This document shows, piece by piece, positions 23,191-30,974 of a stretch of 34,049 bases of DNA. Made by a program: the position numbers and the translations under genes. Each line of letters begins with the position of its first letter. Positions within the stretch are counted from its first letter, which is position 1. This DNA comes from an uncultured bacterium (GTDB taxonomy: Bacteria > Patescibacteriota > Minisyncoccia > Phycocordibacterales > Phycocordibacteraceae), in the NCBI GenBank assembly GCA_903994795.1, contig CAJEYI010000010.1, forward strand, positions 1 through 34,049, written 5' to 3'. The notes under the pieces were generated by a model that saw nothing but the letters and a program-made list of their open reading frames with translations, ran no database searches and was not told the origin of the DNA.

Positions 23191-23265
23191 AAGGCTGTCA
23201 GGCCAATACTTTCGAACCCTCAAAAGTAACATCAAGCACCAGAGCAATCTGGTGCTTGTTGCTTT
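23190..23265 (+). ncRNA. Putative small RNA with complementarity to the tRNA-like RNA
   Basis: A unit of about 75 nt between a promoter (23156) and a terminator (23233-23258) with no protein-coding frame of note. Its segments CTGTCAGG (23195-23202), CCAATA (23203-23208) and TCGAACCCTC (23212-23221) are exact complements of CCTGACAG, TATTGG and GAGGGTTCGA of the tRNA-like RNA just upstream. The promoter and terminator are seen directly. That it is a stable RNA is inference. It could instead be part of one longer transcript with the tRNA-like element. Confidence 0.45.
23233..23258 (+). terminator. Terminator of the small RNA
   Basis: A 10-bp perfect stem caagcaccag / ctggtgcttg with an agcaat loop, followed by ttgctttta. 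The 3' arm is also complementary to the 3' end of the tRNA-like RNA (AGCACCAG). Confidence 0.7.
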
Positions 23266-23280
23266 TAGCTTTTGGTAGAT

Positions 23281-23315
23281 TTGAACTTAAATTTGAAAGG
23301 TGTAAAATGTACGTA
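23281..23315 (+). promoter_or_regulatory. Distal dnaK promoter
   Basis: TTGAAC (23281-23286), a 16-bp spacer and TAAAAT (23303-23308) give a start near 23315 and a leader of about 87 nt. The leader can fold GCGTGCT (23319-23325) with AGCACGC (23345-23351) and GTCGC-GTT-GCGAC (23358-23370). Confidence 0.5.
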
Positions 23316-23363
23316 TTAGCGTGCTGGCACGTATATACAAACGAAGCACGCAAAGTTGTCGCG

Positions 23364-23398
23364 TTGCGACGCTATTATTTAACTTTATAACTTTTCAC
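23364..23398 (+). promoter_or_regulatory. Proximal dnaK promoter
   Basis: TTGCGA (23364-23369), a 16-bp spacer and TATAAC (23386-23391) predict a start at 23398, giving a 4-nt leader before ATG 23402. Confidence 0.5.
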
Positions 23399-23401
23399 AC
23401 T

Positions 23402-25312
23402 ATGGCAAAAATTCTTGGAATTGACCTCGGCACCACAAACTCAGCGATGGCCATCATGGAAGGTGGTGAGCCTCGCGTACTAGAAAACTCTGATGGAGCA
23501 CGCACGACTCCATCCGTTGTTGCAATTGCAAAAAATGGCGAGCGACTCGTAGGAACACTTGCGAAGCGTCAGGCTGTAACAAACCCAAAGAATACTATTT
23601 ATGGTATTAAGCGATTCATGGGCCATCGCTTCGATGATGCTGCCGTAAAGAATGACGTAGGTGTTGTGCCTTACGAAATCAAAGCTGGACCAGACGGAGG
23701 GGTAGTCGTGCACCTCGGTGACAAAGACTACCGACCAGAAGAAGTGTCAGCAATGATTTTGAGCAAGCTCAAGGCAGATGCGGAAGCAAAACTTGGTGAA
23801 AAAATTACTGAAGCAGTCATCACAGTGCCTGCGTACTTCGACGATGCACAGCGAAACGCGACAAAGGCAGCAGGCCAGGTAGCAGGCCTCGATGTGAAGC
23901 GCATCATAAACGAACCCACAGCAGCAGCGCTCGCATACGGATTTAATAAAAAGAAAGACGAGAAGATTGCAGTGTACGACTTCGGAGGAGGAACATTCGA
24001 CGTTTCTATTCTTGAGGTGGGAGATGATGTAGTAGAAGTGAAGTCTACAGACGGGGACTCGCACATGGGAGGTCGTGATATTGATCAAAAAATCGTGCGC
24101 TACATTGCAGACGAATTCAAAAAACAGAGCGGTATTGATGTAACAAAAGACGCACTTGCACTCCAGCGTCTCGATGAGGCAGCCGAAAAGGCAAAGCATG
24201 AACTATCTTCTGCACCTCAAACAGAAATCAACATTCCATTTATCACTTCTGATGCAGATGGCCCGAAACACCTTCTCCTTAACATCACTCGAGCTACTCT
24301 CGAATCACTTTCAGAGGAATTCATTACTCGCTCAATCGACATCACAAAACGTGCTCTTGAAGCATCAGGCCTTAAAGCTTCTGATATTAGCGAAGTAATC
24401 ATGGTTGGTGGTCAGACCCGCATGCCAAAGATTCAGGAGGAGGTGAAGAAGCTTTTCGGAAAGGAGCCAAACCTCAGCGTAAACCCAGATGAAGTCGTTG
24501 CTATGGGTGCTGCAATTCAGGCAGGTATTCTGCAGGGAGACGTAAAGGATATTCTTCTCGTCGATGTTATTCCTCTATCACTCTCTATCGAGACCGCTGG
24601 AGGAGTAGCAACAAAGATCATCGAACGAAACACTGCAATTCCAACATCTCGCTCACAAACATTCTCAACATATGCTGATAATCAGACAAGCGTAGAGATT
24701 CACGTCGTGCAGGGAGAGCGGGCAATGGCAGCAGACAACAAGGATCTTGGAAAGTTCCAGCTCGAAGGAATTCCACCAGCTCCTCGCGGACTTCCACAAA
24801 TTGAAGTTACTTTTGACCTCGACACAAACGGTATTCTCACCGTAAAGGCAAAGGAGAAGACAACTGGAAAAGAGCAGTCAATTCGTATTGAGGGCTCAAC
24901 CGGACTTTCAAGTGCGGATATTGAGAAGATGAAGCAGGACGCGGAGATGCACGCAGGAGAAGATGCGAAACGAAAAGAAATTGTAGAAGTGAAAAACCTT
25001 GCAGAGCAGATGATCTATACAGCTGAAAAAGCAGTGAAGGATAATGGAGACAAAGTAGATGCATCAGTTGTTACTGAGGTAAACGAGAAGATTGCAGCAT
25101 TGAAGACTGCTCGAGAAGGTGAAGATATCGAAGCAATTAAGTCTGCGAGCGAAGCGCTTTCTACTTCACTCTCCAAGATTGGCGAAGCCATGATGAAAAA
25201 TCAGCCTGAGGCAGGGCAGGGAGGTGAGGCAACAGGGAGTCCCGAAGGGGCCGGATCTGGGCCAGAGGCAGGAGCAAGCGACGCAGAATTCACCGAAAAG
25301 CCTGCAGAATAA
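23402..25312 (+). CDS. dnaK: Molecular chaperone DnaK (Hsp70)
   Basis: From ATG 23402 ([18 protein letters not shown]) the protein is 636 aa. The ATPase domain has the phosphate-1 loop [21 protein letters not shown] and [11 protein letters not shown]. The substrate-binding domain follows ([17 protein letters not shown] in pattern: [18 protein letters not shown]), then a helical lid and a Gly/Glu-rich tail. The ORF-track start at 23321 adds 27 residues from the leader and is not supported. Two promoters are visible, one leaderless-like and one with a structured leader, which fits heat-stress control, but no CIRCE element is present and hrcA is not in the window. Works with grpE and dnaJ nearby. 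Confidence 0.96.
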   Translation: MAKILGIDLGTTNSAMAIMEGGEPRVLENSDGARTTPSVVAIAKNGERLVGTLAKRQAVTNPKNTIYGIKRFMGHRFDDAAVKNDVGVVPYEIKAGPDGGVVVHLGDKDYRPEEVSAMILSKLKADAEAKLGEKITEAVITVPAYFDDAQRNATKAAGQVAGLDVKRIINEPTAAALAYGFNKKKDEKIAVYDFGGGTFDVSILEVGDDVVEVKSTDGDSHMGGRDIDQKIVRYIADEFKKQSGIDVTKDALALQRLDEAAEKAKHELSSAPQTEINIPFITSDADGPKHLLLNITRATLESLSEEFITRSIDITKRALEASGLKASDISEVIMVGGQTRMPKIQEEVKKLFGKEPNLSVNPDEVVAMGAAIQAGILQGDVKDILLVDVIPLSLSIETAGGVATKIIERNTAIPTSRSQTFSTYADNQTSVEIHVVQGERAMAADNKDLGKFQLEGIPPAPRGLPQIEVTFDLDTNGILTVKAKEKTTGKEQSIRIEGSTGLSSADIEKMKQDAEMHAGEDAKRKEIVEVKNLAEQMIYTAEKAVKDNGDKVDASVVTEVNEKIAALKTAREGEDIEAIKSASEALSTSLSKIGEAMMKNQPEAGQGGEATGSPEGAGSGPEAGASDAEFTEKPAE

Positions 25313-25338
25313 AGTTATCTAGGTTCGGGCCATTAGGC

Positions 25339-25374
25339 TTGACATTTGGGCACTTATCGTGTATTAATGTATAT
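25339..25374 (+). promoter_or_regulatory. Strong promoter of the secreted Tyr-rich protein, leaderless
   Basis: TTGACA (25339-25344), a 17-bp spacer and TATTAA (25362-25367) predict a start at 25374, next to ATG 25375. The consensus -35 suggests high expression. Confidence 0.7.
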
Positions 25375-25893
25375 ATGAATACACGCGCCACTTCCGCAAG
25401 CAACATGTCTGCCTTTGCCATATTATTCGTAGCTTCTACTGCATTTAGTGGTCTAGCTATTGCTGCCCCTGCTCATGCTGACTATGGAGCACTGCCTATA
25501 TACAACTCAATCGATGCGGTTTGTTCAGGACGCAACGATCCAAACTGTCTTCTAAAGGAAACGCAGGCTGATATTCAGCAATCCTCTCAGTACCAGCCAC
25601 AATTCTCGCAGAATTACTACAATTCAAATCAAAATTACCAGTCGTACAATTCTGAACACAACCACAATTACAACACATCCTCATTCAACTGGTCATACGT
25701 ACCTCCTACATACAGCTACTACAACACACCATCATCGTATTACAATAGTTATCCTAGTTCATATTGGTTTGAATATCAGTACTCATATTCATTCCCTTCG
25801 TATGCGGATAACAACTATGGATATACACCAGTAACAAATAGTAGCCTACATGCACCTTGGACATACTATCCAACGAACTACTACAGCTTCTAG
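25375..25893 (+). CDS. Secreted Tyr/Asn/Ser-rich low-complexity protein
   Basis: From ATG 25375 it is 172 aa. A signal peptide (about 1-35, hydrophobic core AFAILFVASTAFSGLAIA, site APAHA) is followed by a mature part of about 137 residues with 26 tyrosines, many Asn, Ser, Gln and Pro, and few charged residues. Dipeptides such as NYY, SYY and TYY recur. The only two cysteines are close together (CSGRNDPNC), probably a disulfide. The sequence looks like an aromatic, prion-like or surface-adhesive polymer. I recognise no enzyme motif. It has its own strong promoter and terminator, and sits between dnaK and dnaJ without being in their transcript. Function unknown. Confidence 0.75.
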   Translation: MNTRATSASNMSAFAILFVASTAFSGLAIAAPAHADYGALPIYNSIDAVCSGRNDPNCLLKETQADIQQSSQYQPQFSQNYYNSNQNYQSYNSEHNHNYNTSSFNWSYVPPTYSYYNTPSSYYNSYPSSYWFEYQYSYSFPSYADNNYGYTPVTNSSLHAPWTYYPTNYYSF

Positions 25894-25915
25894 AACATAA
25901 GCCCTGAAGCAGATA

Positions 25916-25947
25916 AAACGCACATGAGTTGCCCCTCATGTGCGTTT
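25916..25947 (+). terminator. Terminator after the Tyr-rich gene
   Basis: A 13-bp perfect stem aaacgcacatgag / ctcatgtgcgttt with a 6-nt loop (ttgccc), ending in a short T-run. It isolates the secreted protein gene from dnaJ. Confidence 0.8.
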
Positions 25948-25955
25948 GTCGTATT

Positions 25956-25974
25956 ATTAGCTTAATCAGCTAAT
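25956..25974. promoter_or_regulatory. Inverted repeat upstream of dnaJ, possible operator
   Basis: ATTAGCT-TAATC-AGCTAAT, 7-bp perfect arms with a 5-nt centre, 11 nt before the dnaJ ATG. It shares ATTAGC with the start of the dnaK leader (23315-23320). No good -10 sits at leaderless spacing here (TAATTC at 25971 is poor). Confidence 0.4.
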
Positions 25975-25984
25975 TCGTAGAACT

Positions 25985-27085
25985 ATGGCTAATACATCAA
26001 AAAACTACTACGAAATACTTGGCATCGACAAGAAAGCCAACAAAGAGGACGTCAAAAAGGCGTTCAGGAAACTTGCGCAAAAACATCATCCTGACAAAGG
26101 TGGGAGCGAGGACAAGTTTAAGGAAATAACTGAGGCATACAGCATCCTTTCAGACGACAAGAAGCGTCGCGAATATGATTCGTATGGACAGACATTTGCA
26201 GGAGGTGGACCTGGAGCAGGTGGCTTCGGTGGAAACATGGGAGGTTTTGATTTCTCAAATTTCCAAGGTGCAAATATGGGTGGGATCGAATTCGACATCT
26301 CTGATCTTTTTGGAGGGATGGCGGGCGATATGTTTGGGGGGAACCGTGGCGCACGAGCCAATCGAGGGCGTGATATTTCGATGGATGTGGAAGTTAGTTT
26401 CAAGGAGTCCATCCTTGGTGCAAAGCGTTCAGTACTTATCACAAAAGTCGCAAAATGCGTAACATGTGAGGGAACAGGAGCGAAACCAAAAACAGAAATG
26501 GAGACCTGTAAGACCTGTAATGGCGCAGGACGAATTCACGAAACACGTGACTCAGTGCTTGGTGCTTTTACAAGTGTCCGCACATGTCCGCACTGCGAAG
26601 GTGCGGGCAAAGTACCGAAGGAAAAGTGCGCAACATGCTCAGGTAGGGGAGTTGTACGAAAGGAAGAGGAAATCAAACTCACGATTCCAGCCGGCATGGA
26701 CAATGGCGAAATGATTCGTATGCCTGGACAGGGCGAGGCAGTCAAGAATGGCACCTCAGGAGACTTGTATATAAAGGTTCATGTAAAACCTCACCAGACA
26801 TTTCGCAAGGAAGGAGCAAATCTCGTGATGAATCTACCGATCAAACTCACCGATGCACTTCTTGGTACGACAGTCACCATTAACACTATTGATGACAAAG
26901 TCCTTGAAGTAAAAATTCCCGTTATGCAAAACACTGAAGAAACACTTCGTGTTCGCAACAAAGGCGTTGCATATAGCGATGGAGGCACCGGTGACCTACT
27001 CATCCGTGTAACTGCAAGTCTTCCACGAAAGCTTTCAGGAAAGGCAAAGAAGGCGATAGAGGAACTCAAGAGCGAAGGGTTATAG
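25985..27085 (+). CDS. dnaJ: Co-chaperone DnaJ (Hsp40)
   Basis: A 366-aa full-length type I DnaJ that delivers substrate and stimulates DnaK ATP hydrolysis. The J-domain (1-70) has KHHPDKGG with HPD at 35-37. A Gly/Phe-rich linker follows (GGGPGAGGFGGNMGGFDFSN). The zinc region has four CxxCxGxG repeats (CVTCEGTG, CKTCNGAG, CPHCEGAG, CATCSGRG). The C-terminal substrate domains contain IPAGMDNGEMIRMPGQGEA and LRVRNKGVAY. It lies after a terminator, so it needs its own promoter, which is not obvious. Confidence 0.96.
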   Translation: MANTSKNYYEILGIDKKANKEDVKKAFRKLAQKHHPDKGGSEDKFKEITEAYSILSDDKKRREYDSYGQTFAGGGPGAGGFGGNMGGFDFSNFQGANMGGIEFDISDLFGGMAGDMFGGNRGARANRGRDISMDVEVSFKESILGAKRSVLITKVAKCVTCEGTGAKPKTEMETCKTCNGAGRIHETRDSVLGAFTSVRTCPHCEGAGKVPKEKCATCSGRGVVRKEEEIKLTIPAGMDNGEMIRMPGQGEAVKNGTSGDLYIKVHVKPHQTFRKEGANLVMNLPIKLTDALLGTTVTINTIDDKVLEVKIPVMQNTEETLRVRNKGVAYSDGGTGDLLIRVTASLPRKLSGKAKKAIEELKSEGL

Positions 27086-27104
27086 GAATGTGTGCCGTGG
27101 GCGG

Positions 27105-27117
27105 TATACTATACATA
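27105..27117 (+). promoter_or_regulatory. -10 for 27117, leaderless
   Basis: TATACT (27105-27110) predicts a start exactly at ATG 27117. The ORF-track start at 27090 is upstream of it and is rejected. Confidence 0.55.
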
Positions 27118-27644
27118 TGGATGTAAATAGCCTCGCTCTCCAAGTTTCAAATGTCGCCACTGCAAGTGCCTTTAATGCATGGGCACTCATTGGGAACTTT
27201 TTAATCTTGGCAGTACTTACCCTGCTTATGATTGCCTTCTCATACTATGGTGGAAAGGGTGGCATCATCTCGCTCATAATGGCATTCTATGGTGGATACG
27301 GTCTCTACCTTGTATTTCCGTACACCTCAGTGATTGTAGATGCTGGAGGTACTCCATTGTTTAAAGCACTTATAAGCATCTTTATCTTTCTTGTCGCACT
27401 CTTCATACCATTCATATTTATCCAACGTCTCATTAAAGGTGGTTTTGGTGTATTGAGTTTCGTTCCTCGATTTGCACTCTCATTTCTCGCCGCATGCTTC
27501 TTGCTCGCGCTAGCGTACCACGTCTTTAACGTCTCACACATTTATACATTTCCCGAACCAATGAACACACTCTTTGCTCCGGACAGGTTCTTCTTCTGGT
27601 GGTTTATTGCTCCACTCGCTGGACTCTTCTATCTCGTGCATTAG
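27117..27644 (+). CDS. Small multi-pass membrane protein, unknown function
   Basis: From ATG 27117 it is 175 aa with about five hydrophobic segments (near 20-43, 46-68, 80-105, 112-136 and 150-172). Between the second and third is a short hydrophilic turn (DAGGTPLF). The topology resembles CvpA-like or small transporter-type membrane proteins, but I see no signature that would name it. It is followed by an ABC exporter, 31 nt apart, with a promoter between them. Whether they act together is unknown. Confidence 0.65.
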   Translation: MDVNSLALQVSNVATASAFNAWALIGNFLILAVLTLLMIAFSYYGGKGGIISLIMAFYGGYGLYLVFPYTSVIVDAGGTPLFKALISIFIFLVALFIPFIFIQRLIKGGFGVLSFVPRFALSFLAACFLLALAYHVFNVSHIYTFPEPMNTLFAPDRFFFWWFIAPLAGLFYLVH

Positions 27645-27660
27645 TCAATTATTAAAATCG

Positions 27661-27676
27661 TGTTACAATATAAAGA
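27661..27676 (+). promoter_or_regulatory. Extended -10 of the ABC exporter, leaderless
   Basis: TGT-TACAAT (27664-27669) predicts a start exactly at ATG 27676. Confidence 0.6.
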
Positions 27677-29505
27677 TGCCTCACACGGAGCCAAAAAAGA
27701 AGCTCACAATCTTCGGTATATTTAGCAAAAAAGTACTCCAGCACCCCTGGCTTTTTTCTGGTGTCATTATTGGCATCATCCTTACAGCTGCCGCAGATCT
27801 TGCCTCACCAATATACCTAAAGAAATTTTTCAACATCCTCACACTGAATCATGCCGACCCAACGGTCGTGCATGGACTACTTATTACACTCTTTATCATT
27901 GCGGTTATCTCGCTATTTGATTGGGCTGCTATGCGTCTTCAATTTTTTAGTACAACGTATTTAGAAACGAGAGTGATGAGTAGCCTATATGCAGATGCCT
28001 TTGAATATCTAATTGGCCACTCGTATGGATTCTTTAGCTCTCAGTTTTCTGGAACTTTGACTCGAAGAATTAGCAAGTATACGAACGCTTTTGAAGGACT
28101 ATGCGACACTGTATTATTGCAATTTGTTCCGACATGTCTTTTCGTGATTGGTGCAGTTATTATTTTATACACCAACAATCATGTGCTTGGAATTATTCTC
28201 GGTGCATGGTCACTATTTTTTATTTCTTTTCAGCTGTATGTGGGAAAACTGCGACAACCTATTCGTGTCGCGCGAGCTGAGGAGGATAGTCGCATGACCG
28301 GAAGTTTGGCTGATGCAATTTCTAATCAATCAACCATTTGGCAGTTCTCCGGTAACAGCTTTGAATTCGCACGATTCAAGGAAGCTGTCCGAAAATGGAG
28401 ATCTGCGACTATGCTTTCCTGGAATACAGACGAAATAATTTGGGCAGTCTTAGGTTTTTTCATTGTGATAATCAACATTTCTATGCTCTATGGAGCTGTG
28501 TACTTCTGGCAAAGAGGTCTTCTCACAATTGGAGACTTTGTACTGATACAGGCATATTTGATTACCACGATTCAACAGCTTATTGGAATCAACCGAAACC
28601 TTAGACGATTCTATGACGGAATTGCAGATGCAACAGAAATGATAGAAATTCTCAATACTCCGCATGAGATAAAAGATGCGCGAGATTCAAGACCGCTTAA
28701 AGTATCTAAGGCGCATATTTCGTTTACAAATGTTGACTTTAGCTTTAATCAAAATCGATCTATTCTCAAAAACTTTAACCTCGACATTTACGGGAGTGAA
28801 AAGGTTGCACTTGTGGGTCCGTCTGGCGCAGGGAAATCAACCATCACACGTTTGCTTCTACGCTTCTATGACACAAAAGGAGGTACTATTACAATCGATG
28901 GACAAAACATCACGGCAGTTACCCAAGAAAGCCTTCGCGATGCAATAGCATTCGTGCCACAAGAACCAATACTTTTCCATCGTTCACTCATGGAAAATAT
29001 TCGCTATGGCAGACGTGACGCGACAGATGAAGAAGTGCTTGAGGCAGCAAAGAAAGCACACTGCCACGAGTTTATTACTGGATTTCCTGAACAATACGAG
29101 ACATTTGTAGGAGAACGAGGAGTGAAGCTTTCTGGAGGTGAGCGCCAGCGCGTCGCAATTGCTCGTGCAATTCTAAAAAACGCTCCGATATTAATTCTCG
29201 ACGAAGCAACATCTAGCTTGGATTCCGAGTCAGAATCATTTATTCAGTCCGCACTTGATGTCTTGATGGAAGGAAAGACCGTGATTACAATTGCACACCG
29301 CCTATCAACAATTATGAAGATGGACAGAATCATTGTTATCGATGCAGGGCATGTGGTTGCATCCGGAACTCACGATCAGCTACTCACAGACGAGAAGGGC
29401 CTTTATCACAAACTATGGAGCATACAGGCAGGCGGGTTTATTACTGAAGAAGATAGTGATAACGAAAATGAGGATGTTAACAATCAAGAAGATGCTGCTG
29501 GTTAG
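27676..29505 (+). CDS. ABC exporter, fused TMD-NBD half-transporter
   Basis: From ATG 27676 it is 609 aa. The transmembrane part (about 1-310) has six hydrophobic segments in the exporter pattern. The ATPase part has Walker A GPSGAGKST, the Q-loop FVPQEPILFHRSLMENIRYG, the signature LSGGERQRVAIARAILK, Walker B ILILDEATSSLD and the H-loop TIAHRLSTI, all intact. It probably works as a homodimer, since no second half-transporter is nearby. The C-terminal tail is acidic (EEDSDNENEDVNNQEDAAG). The substrate is unknown: lipid, peptide or drug are all possible. The ORF-track start at 27574 overlaps the previous gene and is rejected. Confidence 0.92.
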   Translation: MPHTEPKKKLTIFGIFSKKVLQHPWLFSGVIIGIILTAAADLASPIYLKKFFNILTLNHADPTVVHGLLITLFIIAVISLFDWAAMRLQFFSTTYLETRVMSSLYADAFEYLIGHSYGFFSSQFSGTLTRRISKYTNAFEGLCDTVLLQFVPTCLFVIGAVIILYTNNHVLGIILGAWSLFFISFQLYVGKLRQPIRVARAEEDSRMTGSLADAISNQSTIWQFSGNSFEFARFKEAVRKWRSATMLSWNTDEIIWAVLGFFIVIINISMLYGAVYFWQRGLLTIGDFVLIQAYLITTIQQLIGINRNLRRFYDGIADATEMIEILNTPHEIKDARDSRPLKVSKAHISFTNVDFSFNQNRSILKNFNLDIYGSEKVALVGPSGAGKSTITRLLLRFYDTKGGTITIDGQNITAVTQESLRDAIAFVPQEPILFHRSLMENIRYGRRDATDEEVLEAAKKAHCHEFITGFPEQYETFVGERGVKLSGGERQRVAIARAILKNAPILILDEATSSLDSESESFIQSALDVLMEGKTVITIAHRLSTIMKMDRIIVIDAGHVVASGTHDQLLTDEKGLYHKLWSIQAGGFITEEDSDNENEDVNNQEDAAG

Positions 29506-29510
29506 TACGT

Positions 29511-29523
29511 TATACTAAAGCCA
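29511..29523 (+). promoter_or_regulatory. -10 for the mini-ORF/29553 transcript
   Basis: TATACT (29511-29516) predicts a start at 29523, one base before the ATG of an 8-codon ORF and 30 nt before ATG 29553. Confidence 0.5.
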
Positions 29524-29550
29524 ATGCACTTTGAAGATTACGTCATCTGA
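29524..29550 (+). CDS. Leaderless mini-ORF upstream of a membrane protein
   Basis: ATG 29524 opens MHFEDYVI followed by TGA (29548-29550), 2 nt before ATG 29553. Its ATG is the one placed at +1/+2 by the -10, whereas the main gene would otherwise have a 30-nt leader. It may be a leader peptide that couples translation of the gene behind it by re-initiation. Chance is possible, since the ORF is very short. Confidence 0.4.
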   Translation: MHFEDYVI

Positions 29551-29552
29551 AT

Positions 29553-30080
29553 ATGTTTTTTGCTGAACACAGAAAAAAAATTGCACAGTTTAGTCTAGGA
29601 TTAGTTATATTTGAAAGTTTTATTCATTTATATGACTATTTGTTCTTTCCATTTTCTATCGGATATTGGGGTTATCTATGGGGTGGGGTAATTGCAAGCA
29701 GTATTGCATTACTTATAAATGCAGTGGTATATCTTGCATATGAACACATGAAAATCGATTGGCTACAAGCACGAGCAATTCGACAGCTTGCAGATAAAGA
29801 AAGTAAAAATGCTTTTGAAAAATTCATTACTTGGCACCACAAAGAGAAGGTTACATTGACAGAGAAAATAGTTGGGATAGTTTACTTTGTTTCTCTCACC
29901 CTCGTATTAGATCCTGTAATGATAGCCCTATATCATAGAAAAAGTTTTTTTAAGGGGATGGCAGGCGAGGATTGGATGCTGCTAATTAATAGTACCGTAG
30001 TAGCTTGTATTGTATGGCTACTAATCTGGGAGCCGGGGATTTTCCTTTTAAAATCCGCATACACAATGCTATTGCGTTAA
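29553..30080 (+). CDS. Multi-pass membrane protein, unknown function
   Basis: A 175-aa protein with about four transmembrane segments (near 8-30, 37-62, 103-125, 138-165) and a charged cytoplasmic loop between (AYEHMKIDWLQARAIRQLADKESKNAFEKFITWHHKEKVTLTEK). I recognise no family. It comes after a leaderless 8-codon ORF, so its translation may depend on re-initiation. The start codon ATG 29553 follows the TGA stop by two bases. Base composition here is AT-richer than the housekeeping region. Confidence 0.6.
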   Translation: MFFAEHRKKIAQFSLGLVIFESFIHLYDYLFFPFSIGYWGYLWGGVIASSIALLINAVVYLAYEHMKIDWLQARAIRQLADKESKNAFEKFITWHHKEKVTLTEKIVGIVYFVSLTLVLDPVMIALYHRKSFFKGMAGEDWMLLINSTVVACIVWLLIWEPGIFLLKSAYTMLLR

Positions 30081-30096
30081 TCACAAAGTATGGTAC

Positions 30097-30109
30097 TATA
30101 ATATACATA
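30097..30109 (+). promoter_or_regulatory. Consensus -10 for 30109, leaderless
   Basis: TATAAT (30097-30102) predicts a start exactly at ATG 30109. TTGCGT (30072-30077), 19 bp upstream, could be a -35. Confidence 0.65.
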
Positions 30110-30933
30110 TGGAAGAAAACGCTTCACAAGTAGATGCAATGCTTTTTGATCATGAAAGATTAAATGCATTTATTTATACACCCCTCGAAACAGCGCTTTC
30201 TGAATTAGTGAAACGCAAGCAAGACACCGAACTCCAATCATATGTTAATGAATTAATTCCTTCTGGAATTCCTAACATAATGAGTGAAAAGCAAAGCGTT
30301 GTAATCTTTAGAAATATTGCCACACCGAACTATGAAGTTACTCGGTTTATGCATATTGCGGTGTCCTTACAAGAATTGCAACCAGTTATTTTTGAATATA
30401 CCCAGGATAAATTTAACAACAGAAACGAATGGAAGTTTTCTTTAGCCAAGGTTCCTTTTTACACCGGTGTAAATAAGAATAATGAGCAACTGTTTGAATA
30501 CCAAAATATAATTGACGTGAACGCAAGCAATAATAAACCAATTAATTCAATTAATACAGTATGGGGTCAAAACTTGGTTGAATTCCATCATGAGTTATTT
30601 AACATGAGCTATCCTGAATACACAAATGTGCCTTATGATCTTTCCGAGTGGCTACATTCAATAGGTCCGGCCGCAAAGGACTACTATAAATCATTCCTAG
30701 CTCTTTTCTTAAAAGATGGAATCTTGTTTGAAAACTTCTTGATTGACGAAAAGGAGTTTGAATTCACAAAAAATATTATTCTCCCAGCTATTCAGGAACT
30801 TGAGAAGGAAACAGGGCACAAGCCACTTATTGTGGCTCTAGAACCGACAGATATAGAAGGAAATAAGTTTTGGCTTTCGCACCCACTCAAGAGAAAAGAG
30901 CTTTTTGCAGAAAAGATGCTACAAAAAAAGTAA
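30109..30933 (+). CDS. Protein of unknown function
   Basis: A 274-aa soluble protein that I do not recognise, without a signal peptide or membrane helix. It is rich in aromatic and charged residues, with alpha/beta character: an N-terminal helix (MLFDHERLNAFIYTPLETALSELVKRKQ), strands such as KQSVVIFRNIATPNYEVTRFMHIAVSLQEL, an NEWKFSLAKVPFYTGVN block and a C-terminal EKETGHKPLIVALEPTD. It does not show nuclease, kinase or hydrolase motifs. It has the perfect consensus -10 of the window and a leaderless start, so it is probably well expressed. Confidence 0.6.
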   Translation: MEENASQVDAMLFDHERLNAFIYTPLETALSELVKRKQDTELQSYVNELIPSGIPNIMSEKQSVVIFRNIATPNYEVTRFMHIAVSLQELQPVIFEYTQDKFNNRNEWKFSLAKVPFYTGVNKNNEQLFEYQNIIDVNASNNKPINSINTVWGQNLVEFHHELFNMSYPEYTNVPYDLSEWLHSIGPAAKDYYKSFLALFLKDGILFENFLIDEKEFEFTKNIILPAIQELEKETGHKPLIVALEPTDIEGNKFWLSHPLKRKELFAEKMLQKK

Positions 30934-30956
30934 CTTGATTAGTCGACACCATCTGG

Positions 30957-30972
30957 TGATATACTTATTTGC
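30957..30972 (+). promoter_or_regulatory. Extended -10 for 30975
   Basis: TGA-TATACT (30960-30965) predicts a start at 30972, 3 nt before ATG 30975. Confidence 0.55.
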
Positions 30973-30974
30973 AT

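Noticed and set aside
23077-23262. Complete tmRNA (ssrA)
   Set aside because: There is no tag reading frame ending in Ala-Ala, the acceptor stem has U3-A70 instead of G3-U70, and the whole CCA-ended RNA is only 70 nt.
23005-23401. CIRCE (HrcA) operator before dnaK
   Set aside because: No TTAGCACTC-N9-GAGTGCTAA type repeat is present. Only a short ATTAGC resemblance occurs.
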